Notes: generated from the letters alone by a model not told the origin. A stretch of 53,145 bases of DNA from Acholeplasma sp. (GCA_003605085.1 QZKD01000019.1:1-53145), one strand, 5' to 3'. Counted from the stretch's first letter, positions 35,893 through 44,844 are shown. Numbers and translations are program-made.

Positions 35893-36445
35893 AATAAGTC
35901 TCCTTTGTTAACTCATAGATATAGAGATCATCTGATATGGATCCACTCCATTTTTTCATGATCATGGGTTCGCTGAGAATTTTTTTAAATAGGGTTTTTT
36001 CAATGACCTTTTGACTTGCTATATTACTTTTGAGATGCTTAATCGTGATTTTTTCATAATTTAAGTGTTCAAAACCGATCTTTATGATGAGATTTAATGC
36101 AGTGGTCATGATCCCCTTATTCCAATAATCTTTGTGTAAAACATACCCTATTTCTGCACCATTTTGATACTTGGTATGAAAATCAATCGTTCCGATCATT
36201 TTGTTTTTATTGATATCCACAATGGCATATCCGATAGGAAGTTTTTGTCTTAATCGCGGTAAAAAAATATCTTTGATGGAGTGTTTTGCTTCACTGACAT
36301 CCGTGAAGGGTCCCCATGATAGAAATTTTGTCACTTCTTCATCTTTCCCATAATCAAACATATCTATTGCATCAGTACGTTTGATCGTGCGAAGCATATA
36401 ATCGCCAAAGGTGAGTATGGGCATGTGCCGATAGGGTCTTTTCAT
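35873..36445 (-). CDS. GNAT-family acetyltransferase (RimJ/RimL-like)
   Basis: 190 residues. GNAT fold features: MIGTIDFHTKYQNGAEIGYV (beta4 region), the acetyl-CoA loop HKDYWNKGIMTTALNLII and HLKSNIASQKVIEKTLF. Closest in type to ribosomal-protein N-acetyltransferases RimJ/RimL, but the substrate cannot be told. GATTCC-rich leader with GAGGAATCG before the ATG. It is the first gene after the T-box and overlaps hisS, so its expression should follow tRNA charging. Confidence 0.88.
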   Translation of the reverse strand: MKRPYRHMPILTFGDYMLRTIKRTDAIDMFDYGKDEEVTKFLSWGPFTDVSEAKHSIKDIFLPRLRQKLPIGYAIVDINKNKMIGTIDFHTKYQNGAEIGYVLHKDYWNKGIMTTALNLIIKIGFEHLNYEKITIKHLKSNIASQKVIEKTLFKKILSEPMIMKKWSGSISDDLYIYELTKETYYGSKQS

Positions 36446-36460
36446 AATCGATTCCTCAAA

Positions 36461-36491
36461 TAAAAAACGTCCTTAAAAAATCTAAGGACGT
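36461..36491 (-). terminator. T-box terminator
   Basis: Minus-strand stem with 9-base-pair arms (36491-36483 and 36475-36467) followed by TTTTTT; competes with the antiterminator. Confidence 0.9.
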
Positions 36492-36609
36492 AAAGTTTAC
36501 GCGGTACCACCTTAGTTCTAGACGCATCGTCTAGCCCTCATTGTTGTTTTTTGTCTCCAAAGGTGTCACAATCCTTAGGGATTCCCTTTTTCATAGACGA
36601 TGAAATTAC
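36461..36609 (-). ncRNA. Miniature T-box leader of the hisS-aspS operon
   Basis: The T-box GGTGGTACCGCG is exact (36511-36500). Downstream is the terminator, and the antiterminator would form with AAGGTGGTACCGCG. Upstream are a stem III hairpin (36518-36534) and a short stem I of about 45 bases (36551-36598) whose 3' internal loop reads GUGACA. Its probable specifier is GAC (Asp, 36567-36565), overlapped by CAC (His, 36565-36563). Uncharged tRNA should permit transcription of GNAT-hisS-aspS and beyond. The whole leader is only ~150 bases. Confidence 0.88.
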
Positions 36610-36615
36610 ATACTT

Positions 36616-36644
36616 ATGATAACGTAAAAGACCCTTTTTGTCAA
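36616..36644 (-). promoter_or_regulatory. Promoter of the T-box leader
   Basis: Minus-strand TTGACA (36644-36639), perfect consensus and overlapping the dtd stop codon, 17-base spacer, TATCAT (36621-36616). Confidence 0.8.
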
Positions 36645-37078
36645 TCGATATCGATCATGATTGTCACTGGCCCATCATTGATGCTAGAGACCTTCATGTC
36701 AGCTCCAAAAATGCCTTTATGAACAGGATGATCGATGGAAAGTATTTCACAAAATTTCTCGTAGATCGGATTCGCCTGTTCTGGACGTGCCGCTAAGATA
36801 AATGAGGGACGATTGTTGCCTTTAGTATCCCCATATAAGGTGAATTGTGAGATAGCAAGGATCGATCCATCTATACTTGAAAGAGGTAAATTCATCTTTC
36901 CCTGTTCATCTTCAAACACTCGTAGATTGTGGACTTTTGTTGCTGCCCTTAGGGCATGATCCATCGTGTCGGTTGTTTTGATGCCGACATAAATAAGATA
37001 CCCTTGTTTAATGTTACCTACCAAGGCTCCATTAACATGAACCTTTGCTTCTAAGACACGTTGGACAACTAATCTCAT
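36641..37078 (-). CDS. dtd: D-aminoacyl-tRNA deacylase
   Basis: 145 residues. MRLVVQRVLEAKVHVNG, the active-site SISQFTLYG-type segment (here AISQFTLYGDTKGNNRPSF) and the Gly-Pro motif NDGPVTIMIDID at the end identify DTD, which removes D-amino acids from tRNA. Overlaps rel by 4 bases; apt-rel-dtd order as in Bacillus. Ends with TGA. Confidence 0.96.
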   Translation of the reverse strand: MRLVVQRVLEAKVHVNGALVGNIKQGYLIYVGIKTTDTMDHALRAATKVHNLRVFEDEQGKMNLPLSSIDGSILAISQFTLYGDTKGNNRPSFILAARPEQANPIYEKFCEILSIDHPVHKGIFGADMKVSSINDGPVTIMIDID

Positions 37079-39255
37079 TTAAAATCACGCTCCACAGAGT
37101 AAATTTCACTGATTTTACGCAAGTTGACCATGAGGGTTTGAAGTTGTGCACTGTTATTGACTGAAACTTTAATTTTTATAATCATCTCAAGAGATGAGGT
37201 TGTCATCGCATTGACTTCTGCTATCGAAATCTGCGATGCATTCACTGTATTAACGACTTCGGACAATAATGTTGTTTTAGCACCACCGACAAGTTTTATC
37301 CATGTAGCATATTTTCTGGTTACTTCTGTCGACCAAAAGGCTTCAATCAAGCGATTCTCTTCAAATTGACGACAGTTTGGACAAAATGTTGCATGAATGA
37401 CGATACCAGAGTTTTTCGTGACATATCCGATGATGGGATCACCGGGTATGGGAAGACAACAATTGGCAAGTTTGAGTTGCGGAGAGGTCAGTCCTTCGAT
37501 GACGACACCTGTTTCACTATGCGTCGTTAACTGCTTGGCAGCTTTTTCCATTTGACGCTGCAAAAGCACTTGTGGATCCACTTCAAGACCTAAAAATTTA
37601 TTGACAACGGTTTTTGGGGATAGATTTCCTTTACCAATTTCTAAAAGCATGTCTGGAACATTGGTAATCATATTCTTTTCAAAGTGTTTCTTGACGAAGG
37701 TATCATCGAGTTGAGGTTCGGTCACTTTATTTGCAACCAATTCTCTGTCAAGAGCATCTTTTCCCATTTGAATGAGTGAATCTCGGTTAAGTTTATTTAA
37801 AAAACCTTTGATTTTATGACGAGCATGTTGCGATTTGGCAATTTTTAACCAGTCTTCAGAAGGTCCTTGTGAGTTTTTATTAATCTTAACACTGACAATA
37901 TCTCCAGTATCAAGTTCATAATCTAGAGTAACAATGCGGTTATTGACGATTGCACCGACCATTTTATTCCCAATATCCGTATGAATACGATACGCAAAAT
38001 CAATCGGTGTCGAGCCTTTGGGTAATTCAATTACTTCACCCTTTGGCGTAAAGACATAGACATTGGCATCAAGGATATCACCTTTGATGGTACCAACGAA
38101 TTCTTCTGCACTGGCTGACGTTTCATCGCTATCTTCACTCATTTTAAGTAATTCACCATACCATTTGAGCTTTTGAGCGATTTCAAATTGTTCTCTTTCT
38201 TTTGAATATGTCTTGTTTTCTTTGTATGCCCAATGAGCTGCAATCCCGTATTCAGCAATTTGATCCATTTCTGGAGTTCTGATCTGCACTTCAAAGAGTG
38301 TGCCATCATCGGAGAGCACAGTGGTATGTAAGGATTGATACATATTGGGTTTTGGTACGGCAATATAGTCTTTGAACCGGCGCGGAATCGGTGTGAAATT
38401 CGCATGGATAATACCTAAGGCTTGATAACACGTTTCCACTCTATCCACGATGATTCTGACCGCTAAAAGGTCATAAATATCTTCGAATTGTTTTTCATCT
38501 CGAACCATTTTTTTATAGATCGAGAAAATATTTTTTATTCGACCTTTGATCTCAAAATTGATGAGTTCACTCGCTTCGAAAAGAAGCTTGATATTTGAAA
38601 TGACTTGATCAATCGATGCTTCACGTTCTGCTTTTTTTGCTTGAATCATGTTAGAGACACGGTAATACATCGGTGGATCCGTATAACGAAGTGAACGGTC
38701 TTCAAGTTCTGCTTTAATTCTAAAGATCCCAAGTCGATGGGCAAGTGGTGCATAGATTTCTAATGTTTCTGTAGCTATTTTGTATTGTTTTTCTGGAGTC
38801 ATTGATTCAAGTGTGCGCACATTATGCAGACGGTCGGCAATTTTAATCAAAATAACACGGATATCTTTTGCCATAGCAAGTAACATCTTTTGATGATTAT
38901 CTGCCTGTGACACTTTTTGGTTGAATGAGAGTTTACCAATTTTGGTCACACCATCGACAAGTTGTGCGATGTCAAGACCAAATCCATTTTCGACATCCTT
39001 TAAGGAGAGTGCAGTATCTTCAACAGTATCATGGAGAAGTGCAGCGATGATGGTCGCAGGTCCGCCATGTAGATCTGCGATGACTTTCGCGACTGCAACG
39101 GGATGAGTGATATAGGGTTCTCCACTTTTACGCATTTGTCCTTCGTGTTTTTCCTTAGCCAAAAAATAAGCCTTTTCGATAAGCTTAATGTCTGATTCAC
39201 GTTTGATGTATGAATCAAAGGATTGAACTAATGAACTCCATAAAGGATCTGTCAT
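37075..39255 (-). CDS. rel: Bifunctional (p)ppGpp synthetase/hydrolase (Rel)
   Basis: 726 residues, long RSH protein. HD hydrolase domain with the HD motif intact in AALLHDTVEDT and KIADRLHNVRTLE; synthetase domain with RFKDYIAVPKPNMYQSLHTT and AEYGIAAHWAYKE; TGS domain (NVYVFTPKGEVIELPKGST); zinc-finger region with paired Cys (LANCCLPIPGD, HATFCPNCRQ); C-terminal ACT domain. Both activities look intact. Stringent response regulator. Fourteen bases after apt. Confidence 0.97.
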   Translation of the reverse strand: MTDPLWSSLVQSFDSYIKRESDIKLIEKAYFLAKEKHEGQMRKSGEPYITHPVAVAKVIADLHGGPATIIAALLHDTVEDTALSLKDVENGFGLDIAQLVDGVTKIGKLSFNQKVSQADNHQKMLLAMAKDIRVILIKIADRLHNVRTLESMTPEKQYKIATETLEIYAPLAHRLGIFRIKAELEDRSLRYTDPPMYYRVSNMIQAKKAEREASIDQVISNIKLLFEASELINFEIKGRIKNIFSIYKKMVRDEKQFEDIYDLLAVRIIVDRVETCYQALGIIHANFTPIPRRFKDYIAVPKPNMYQSLHTTVLSDDGTLFEVQIRTPEMDQIAEYGIAAHWAYKENKTYSKEREQFEIAQKLKWYGELLKMSEDSDETSASAEEFVGTIKGDILDANVYVFTPKGEVIELPKGSTPIDFAYRIHTDIGNKMVGAIVNNRIVTLDYELDTGDIVSVKINKNSQGPSEDWLKIAKSQHARHKIKGFLNKLNRDSLIQMGKDALDRELVANKVTEPQLDDTFVKKHFEKNMITNVPDMLLEIGKGNLSPKTVVNKFLGLEVDPQVLLQRQMEKAAKQLTTHSETGVVIEGLTSPQLKLANCCLPIPGDPIIGYVTKNSGIVIHATFCPNCRQFEENRLIEAFWSTEVTRKYATWIKLVGGAKTTLLSEVVNTVNASQISIAEVNAMTTSSLEMIIKIKVSVNNSAQLQTLMVNLRKISEIYSVERDFK

Positions 39256-39269
39256 AATACCACCTTATT

Positions 39270-39782
39270 TTAGTAGGTAATGAGGGTTAATATATCGTAT
39301 CCGATAAGTTTGTCACGACCATGCAAGTCTTCAAGTTCAATTAAGAAAGCTAAACCCACAACCTCAGCACCAAGTTTTTCTACGAGTTTTATCGTAGCAT
39401 CCATGGTTCCACCGGTCGCAAGTAGATCATCGACGATTAACACACGATCTCCTGGCTTCACAGCATCTGCATGTAAACAAAGTTCATTTGAACCATATTC
39501 GAGATCATAAGATACACTCACATATTCACGTGGTAATTTCCCTGGTTTTCTTACAGGAGCAAAACCAATGGATAATTCTGTTGCAACCGGGCAACCAAAA
39601 ATAAATCCTCTGGCTTCTGGTCCTACGATTAAGGTTGCTTTTTTTTCGCGTGCAAAGGTTGAAAATGCTTTGGCAGCGTAACTATACGCTTTACCATCGA
39701 GCATTAATGGTGTGATATCTCTAAATAAGATCCCTTTCTTTGGAAAATCGGGTACATCGGCAATATATTTTTTAAGATCCAT
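39270..39782 (-). CDS. apt: Adenine phosphoribosyltransferase
   Basis: 170 residues from ATG 39782, chosen because AGGAGG is 7 bases upstream and [18 protein letters not shown] is the usual APT start. PRPP-binding motif [16 protein letters not shown] near residue 120; [14 protein letters not shown]. Salvages adenine to AMP. First gene of apt-rel-dtd. Confidence 0.97.
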   Translation of the reverse strand: MDLKKYIADVPDFPKKGILFRDITPLMLDGKAYSYAAKAFSTFAREKKATLIVGPEARGFIFGCPVATELSIGFAPVRKPGKLPREYVSVSYDLEYGSNELCLHADAVKPGDRVLIVDDLLATGGTMDATIKLVEKLGAEVVGLAFLIELEDLHGRDKLIGYDILTLITY

Positions 39783-39839
39783 AAAATAGCCTCCTGAGTG
39801 TCCCTTTTTTAGAAAAAAAGGTTTCACTGTTATTGTCTT

Positions 39840-39868
39840 ATTTTATCTCATTTTCCCCTTTTAAGCAA
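39840..39868 (-). promoter_or_regulatory. apt promoter
   Basis: Minus-strand TTGCTT (39868-39863), 17-base spacer, TAAAAT (39845-39840). It overlaps the upstream region of the divergent rarA promoter. Confidence 0.65.
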
Positions 39869-39871
39869 GTA

Positions 39872-39880
39872 TGCTATAAT
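39872..39880 (+). promoter_or_regulatory. rarA promoter (extended -10)
   Basis: TGC-TATAAT at 39872-39880, leaving a very short leader before the start codon. Confidence 0.6.
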
Positions 39881-39898
39881 CTTATATAGGTGATGATG

Positions 39899-41131
39899 AT
39901 GAAGCCATTAGCGTATCGTATGCGACCCCTGACATTTGAAGATGTTTTTGGACAAGACCATCTTGTAGGTAAAGATGGTGTTTTAGTTCAAATGCTTGAA
40001 AAGAAGAAATTACTCTCGTTTATTTTGTATGGTCCTCCAGGAACAGGTAAAACAACCATTGCGACGATTTTTGCTAAATTGTCTGGGCTGGATTATTACT
40101 TTTTTAATGCTTCAACTGAATCTAAAGCGAGACTTAAAGATATCATCGATACCACTGCGTATCATGACATACTCATTGTGATCGATGAAATTCATCGTAT
40201 GAAAGCCGATGTTCAAGATTACCTCCTTCCTTATATGGAAAATGGTAATGCAACAGTCATAGGTTTAACCACACTAAACCCATACCAATCAATCAACATT
40301 GCGATACGATCGAGATGTCACCTTTATGAAGTCAAAAAATTAGATGATGAAGCCATCGAAAAAGCACTCCTAAATGCAAGAAAAGAACTCGATGTGGATA
40401 TTCGTATTGACACTCATGCATTAGATGCGATTGTTCGATTTTCAAACCATGAAATTCGCACTGCACTCAACATTTTAGAGAGTGCAACTTTAATCCTAAA
40501 TGATGGAGATCTTCTCACTGCACAAACGGTGTACCGCGTTGCTGGTTCGATGAATCATGACTTAGATGACCATGAAGACCACTATTATGACCTACTTTCT
40601 GCATTACAAAAATCGATTCGTGGATCCGATGTGGATGCATCCATTCATTATCTTGCAAGACTTATTACATTAGGAGACTTAAATTCCATCATTCGTAGAC
40701 TTCTCGTAATCGCTTATGAAGATATCGGTCTCGCCAATCCCTTAATGGGGAGCAAAGTATTAAGCGCTGCTGATGCTGCGATTAAAGTAGGATTTCCTGA
40801 AGCGAGAATCATCTTATCCACGATCGTCATCGATATGGCGCTCTCACCTAAATCCAACTCGGGTGTCATCGCGATTGATGACGCATTAGCTGATTACCAA
40901 AACAAAGACACCGGTCAGGTCCCTGATCATGTCGATAACCGTAAAATCAAAGTCAAACCTGAAATCTACCACTATCCACACAATGATAAAGATTCCATCA
41001 ATGATCAAACTTATTTACCCGAAAAAATTAAAGATGTGACCTATTATCATCCCAAAGAAGAAAGTTCCTATGAAAAAGCACTGGCTGATCGTTTGAAAAT
41101 GATCGATAAGATCAAACATAAAAAAAGATAA
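39899..41131 (+). CDS. rarA: Replication-associated recombination protein RarA (MgsA)
   Basis: AAA+ clamp-loader-like ATPase acting at stalled forks. About 410 residues. MRPLTFEDVFGQDHLVGKDG, Walker A GPPGTGKTT near residue 45, Walker B IVIDEIHRMK, and the C-terminal MgsA region with IAYEDIGLANP and HYPHNDKDS. Four start codons in a row (GTG 39890, ATG 39893, 39896, 39899); AGGTGAT itself serves as ribosome binding site for the last, so 39899 is chosen. Confidence 0.94.
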   Translation: MKPLAYRMRPLTFEDVFGQDHLVGKDGVLVQMLEKKKLLSFILYGPPGTGKTTIATIFAKLSGLDYYFFNASTESKARLKDIIDTTAYHDILIVIDEIHRMKADVQDYLLPYMENGNATVIGLTTLNPYQSINIAIRSRCHLYEVKKLDDEAIEKALLNARKELDVDIRIDTHALDAIVRFSNHEIRTALNILESATLILNDGDLLTAQTVYRVAGSMNHDLDDHEDHYYDLLSALQKSIRGSDVDASIHYLARLITLGDLNSIIRRLLVIAYEDIGLANPLMGSKVLSAADAAIKVGFPEARIILSTIVIDMALSPKSNSGVIAIDDALADYQNKDTGQVPDHVDNRKIKVKPEIYHYPHNDKDSINDQTYLPEKIKDVTYYHPKEESSYEKALADRLKMIDKIKHKKR

Positions 41132-41146
41132 GATCTTAGATCTTAC

Positions 41147-42823
41147 CTAATTGGTTTCTGTTGAGATAATCACAGGTATGGTGATGGGTGATCGTCTGGT
41201 TTCCTGATAAATAAACCGGTTCACTTCATTTCTGACATCACGTTTGTAATCATTCCAATTGATATATTTACCTTCTAAATGCTTCTTTGATACTTCCATA
41301 AACGTTTCTTTGACTTTATTGAGTAATTCTTCAGATTCTTGAACATAGACAAATCCTTTGGTGACGATTTTCACTTCGCCGAGGATTTGTTTTGTTTTCG
41401 GGCTGACATGAGCCACCAGAAGCAATGCCCCATCTTCAGCAAGAAGTTCACGATCTTTCATGACAAAGTCATTGACATCACCGACTGCTGTACCATCGAT
41501 AAGAATTTCTCCGACATTGATATCATTTCTTGACACATAGGTATCTTTATCATCGATATTTAAGACATCTCCATTATCAAGTAAAAAGACATCTTCAGCA
41601 CGGTAACCTATTTCCATGGCGAGGCGTTTAACACCATATTGATGTCGATACTCACCAATCGTTGGAATAATGTATTTGGGTTTGAGCAAATTCATCATCA
41701 TTTTGATTTCTTCAGCTGTGGCATGTGCGGATGTGAGCAAGCGTTTATCAATCATTTTGACTTGTGCATCACTACGGTAAAGCACGTCTAAGGTTCTAGC
41801 TGCCATTTTTTCAGTTCCTGGCACAGGTGGAGTCATCAAAATGACGGTATCTCTTTCATCGATATGAATCAGACGATCAGATTTTTTACACATGCGCTGT
41901 AGCATAAAGAAAGGTTCATGACGGTTACCGGTCACTAAAGCGACTACATCTTTTCCATCATTTTTATTCTTGTCATCGATATAGCGGAATGTGGTCAGTG
42001 ACTCTTCTGGAATCGATAAGTAGCCATTATGAATCGCGATATCGACAATACGTTGTGCACGACGTCCTATGATCGCAATCTTTTTATGATGGGCTAATGA
42101 AATATCAATAATGCGCTGTATTTTTCTTAAATCAGATGAGAAAGCAGTGACAATTATACGCCCATCTGCATTGGCATAAATGCTATTTAAACGATGGTTT
42201 AAATTCGTGCTCACGCCACCATTGAGTTCTAGAGTAGATCCTAAAGATTCTGTCAAAAGTGCCAATACATTCTTTTCTGATAATTCATTGATCTTTCTGA
42301 AGTCAGTTTGATATTTGATATCAGAACTTTGGTCGAAAGTAAAATCTGAGGTATAAACAATGACGCCTTCTACGGTATGAACCGCAATCCCGACCGATTC
42401 AGGAATCGAATGTGTCGTATTGAAAAATGTCACACGAACGTTACCGAATTTGATAATTGAGTTTTGTGAAATCGTATTTAATGTTAATGTACTCAAATCA
42501 TACCCTTCATCTTTAAGCATATCTGTAACGATTTGCATGGTGAAGTTAGTCGCGTACACGGGTACATTTAAGTCTTTAAGCATATGAGGAAGGGCTGCAA
42601 TGTGGTCTTCATGAGCATGCGACAAAAAGATCCCACGGATGCGATCTTTCACACGGATCATGACCCGATAATCGGGGATGATTTCATCAACACCATAAAG
42701 TTCTGCTGATGGATATTTAATTCCGGCATCCAAGATAAAATATTGTTGATCAACTTCGATCACATACATATTTTTCCCGTTTTCACCTAGCCCACCTAAA
42801 GCAAAAAAACGGATTTTACTCAT
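41147..42823 (-). CDS. rnjA: Ribonuclease J
   Basis: 558 residues. Metallo-beta-lactamase domain with the zinc motif SHAHEDHIAALPHML near residue 75, LGGLGENGKNMYVIE at the N-terminus; beta-CASP domain with GRRAQRIVDIA and VTGNRHEPFFML; SAHATAEEIKMMMNLLKP with a metal-binding His; C-terminal domain after about 450. 5'-3' exo/endoribonuclease for mRNA decay and 16S maturation. J1 versus J2 cannot be told; no paralogue in the window. Confidence 0.95.
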   Translation of the reverse strand: MSKIRFFALGGLGENGKNMYVIEVDQQYFILDAGIKYPSAELYGVDEIIPDYRVMIRVKDRIRGIFLSHAHEDHIAALPHMLKDLNVPVYATNFTMQIVTDMLKDEGYDLSTLTLNTISQNSIIKFGNVRVTFFNTTHSIPESVGIAVHTVEGVIVYTSDFTFDQSSDIKYQTDFRKINELSEKNVLALLTESLGSTLELNGGVSTNLNHRLNSIYANADGRIIVTAFSSDLRKIQRIIDISLAHHKKIAIIGRRAQRIVDIAIHNGYLSIPEESLTTFRYIDDKNKNDGKDVVALVTGNRHEPFFMLQRMCKKSDRLIHIDERDTVILMTPPVPGTEKMAARTLDVLYRSDAQVKMIDKRLLTSAHATAEEIKMMMNLLKPKYIIPTIGEYRHQYGVKRLAMEIGYRAEDVFLLDNGDVLNIDDKDTYVSRNDINVGEILIDGTAVGDVNDFVMKDRELLAEDGALLLVAHVSPKTKQILGEVKIVTKGFVYVQESEELLNKVKETFMEVSKKHLEGKYINWNDYKRDVRNEVNRFIYQETRRSPITIPVIISTETN

Positions 42824-42932
42824 ACGATCACTTCCTCAGTAACGCGTTTTAACTATGGATATTATACCATGTTTTTTGGATTACTCAATCATTTTAACTC
42901 ATAACTATGTTATGATAATAATAGGTGAGAAC

Positions 42933-43505
42933 ATGATTAACTATCCAATTAAGCGCAAACCACAAATAAAGTCAACAAATTATGCGAATTTAGGCATGAC
43001 TTTGGAATCCGATATTGAGGCATCCAATACGTATTACCTAAATCATAATATCGCTGTAATCCATAAAAAACCCACGCCTGTTCAAGTTGTGAATGTCAGC
43101 TATCCAGCTCGAAACAAAGCGAAAATCACAGAGGCGTATTATAAGACACCCTCGACTACTGATTTCAACGGAATATTTCAAGGGAAATATATCGATTTCG
43201 ATGCCAAAGAAACGAATTCAAAGACGTCGATGCCACTTAAAAATGTCCATCCTCATCAAATCGAACACCTAAGATCAGTTTACACCCACGGAGGTATTGC
43301 CTTCTTGATTGTTCATTTTAAACCTTATAATGAATACTACTTACTTAAAGCAGACATACTGCTTGATTTCTGGGACACACAAGATGAAGAAAAGGGACGA
43401 AAATCCATCCCTTATGACACCTTTAAAAATAAAGCTTATCTGATTCCTTTTGGGTATCAACCCAGATTAGATTATCTCAAAGTTGTCAAAGAAAAACTTT
43501 TATAA
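42933..43505 (+). CDS. recU: Holliday junction resolvase RecU
   Basis: 190 residues from ATG 42933, chosen because AGGTGAG precedes it and MINYPIKRKPQ is the usual start; the frame opens 26 codons earlier. NLGMTLESDIEASNTYYL, VIHKKPTPVQVVNVSYP, and the nuclease core PSTTDFNGIFQGKYIDFDAK with acidic residues, then GRKSIPYDTF. Bacillota-specific resolvase. The partner gene pbp1A usually beside it is absent; here it diverges from rnjA and overlaps thiT tail-to-tail. Confidence 0.95.
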   Translation: MINYPIKRKPQIKSTNYANLGMTLESDIEASNTYYLNHNIAVIHKKPTPVQVVNVSYPARNKAKITEAYYKTPSTTDFNGIFQGKYIDFDAKETNSKTSMPLKNVHPHQIEHLRSVYTHGGIAFLIVHFKPYNEYYLLKADILLDFWDTQDEEKGRKSIPYDTFKNKAYLIPFGYQPRLDYLKVVKEKLL

Positions 43506-44189
43506 ACGTCTTACCTGAGGTTCAACGATCACGAGCAATCTTTTTCTAATCATCACACCTACCAAAATGACTAGAAAAGTAGTCGTGAAAATATAGATAA
43601 AATTATAGGTAAAGCTATAAAGCCACAGCGATTCACCCACAGATGCAAAAATCTGTGTCGCAATATTGGGTTCTCCGCCACTTTCCACTTCTGCCATCGC
43701 ATATTCGATACTACTGCTCCATAAAATAACACCTGATAGTGTTGCTGAGACTAAACGTATTGCAGAGACAAAAAGCATAGATCCAATCATCTTTAAGTGT
43801 GTATTAAGTGCGCGATGGAAGAGTCCTGATAACCCAAACGCAGTAAAAGGAATCACATAATCGAGTAGTACAAGGGACAAAATTTTCCATATTGACCATG
43901 TCTGTCCCGTCCATGATTCTAGTGTCACACGCAAGGTTTCCAAATAGACTAAATAATCGAATCCGAAGTTATAGATGGCATAAATGAGTCCACCGATAAG
44001 TCCATATTTCAGTCCAAATAAAATTCCAATAAGCACTAAAGGAAACATCGATAATCCGAAAAATTTCCCTCCAAAAGGCATACTTGCATTAAGTCCTGGA
44101 ATTGCACTAATCACTAAATCCAAGACGATGGCGATCGCAAGCAATTGAATCGTCATCAACATTTTCTTTGTTTCAGATTTTAAGGCCAT
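43500..44189 (-). CDS. thiT: Thiamine ECF transporter substrate-binding component (ThiT-like)
   Basis: 229 residues, six hydrophobic segments. The ThiT-type pattern GLKYGLIGGLIYAIYNFGFDYL and the segment near the N-terminus that contacts the ECF T-component are visible, though a loop of about 30 residues (SSSIEYAMAEVESGGEPNI) is longer than I expect. The TPP riboswitch upstream makes thiamine uptake the likely job. Energising EcfA/EcfT subunits are not in the window. AGGAGG precedes the ATG. Confidence 0.85.
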   Translation of the reverse strand: MALKSETKKMLMTIQLLAIAIVLDLVISAIPGLNASMPFGGKFFGLSMFPLVLIGILFGLKYGLIGGLIYAIYNFGFDYLVYLETLRVTLESWTGQTWSIWKILSLVLLDYVIPFTAFGLSGLFHRALNTHLKMIGSMLFVSAIRLVSATLSGVILWSSSIEYAMAEVESGGEPNIATQIFASVGESLWLYSFTYNFIYIFTTTFLVILVGVMIRKRLLVIVEPQVRRL

Positions 44190-44203
44190 TTCTTTTTCCT
44201 CCT

Positions 44204-44242
44204 AGAAAAATAAAAACATTTCTATGGATTACCAAAGAAATG
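44204..44242 (-). terminator. TPP-riboswitch terminator
   Basis: Minus-strand CATTTCT (44242-44236 complement) pairs with AGAAATG, followed by TTTTTATTTTT. Upstream, GGATAGT at the aptamer's 3' end can pair with ACTATCC next to the terminator, giving the alternative fold. Confidence 0.8.
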
Positions 44243-44267
44243 GATAGTAGAATAGATTCTATTCATC

Positions 44268-44349
44268 AACTATCCCTCCGCTGGCATGGTCCAGATCAGG
44301 TTCTGCGGGTCGACTTTCGTCCTCTCAGCAATGAAGCTCCCCGTAGTGA
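44268..44349 (-). ncRNA. TPP riboswitch (THI element)
   Basis: Minus strand carries GGGGAGC, CTGAGAGGA, CAGAACCTGATCTGGACC and CCAGCGGAGGGA, the class signature in order, with ACTA/TAGT closing P1. Binding of thiamine pyrophosphate should turn off thiT. Confidence 0.97.
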
Positions 44350-44406
44350 TCACTCTTATTATATATCATTTAAGTCTATAAAACAAATTTAATGACAGAG
44401 GTTATT

Positions 44407-44835
44407 ATGCCAAAAGAATTTATCGCATATCTGGTTTTACTACTACTCATCATCCTCTTTTTACTTCCTAACATAAAAATCGTTAAAGAACATGAGCATT
44501 TACTCATCGAAAGGTTGGGTTCGTTTTTAAAGATTATTGACCAACCTGGGGTATACATTTTAGCTCCCCTTTTCGATCGAGTGATTGAAAGAGAGACTAT
44601 ATTACCACAAACACGCATCATTAAAGGAGATAAAACTTCACTTTCGTACTCTTATAAGATCACTGATCTCAAGATGTATGGGTATTATGCACTTGATCCT
44701 ATCCGTGATTTAGAAATCTGTCTTTCTTCCGAGTGGAAAAAAGAATTAACCAATCTTGATGTAATCAAAGAGTCTATTAAAGATCGTGGAATCGAACTTA
44801 TCGATATTAAAGAAGTGATAAATAATAATTTTTAA
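44407..44835 (+). CDS. Short SPFH/stomatin-domain membrane protein
   Basis: 142 residues from ATG 44407 (AGAGG 6 bases upstream); ATG 44392 in frame has no ribosome binding site. One N-terminal membrane segment, then an SPFH core: HLLIERLGSFLKIIDQPGVY and APLFDRVIERETI align with the full-length stomatin-like protein encoded 1 kb downstream (VVERLGAYHKTLGVGVHFII, PLIDRVSRTVSL). It ends where the SPFH domain ends (GIELIDIKEVINNN), so it lacks the C-terminal coiled coil for oligomerisation. Not a frameshift of a longer gene as far as I can see. Confidence 0.8.
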   Translation: MPKEFIAYLVLLLLIILFLLPNIKIVKEHEHLLIERLGSFLKIIDQPGVYILAPLFDRVIERETILPQTRIIKGDKTSLSYSYKITDLKMYGYYALDPIRDLEICLSSEWKKELTNLDVIKESIKDRGIELIDIKEVINNNF

Positions 44836-44844
44836 TAATTTTTC

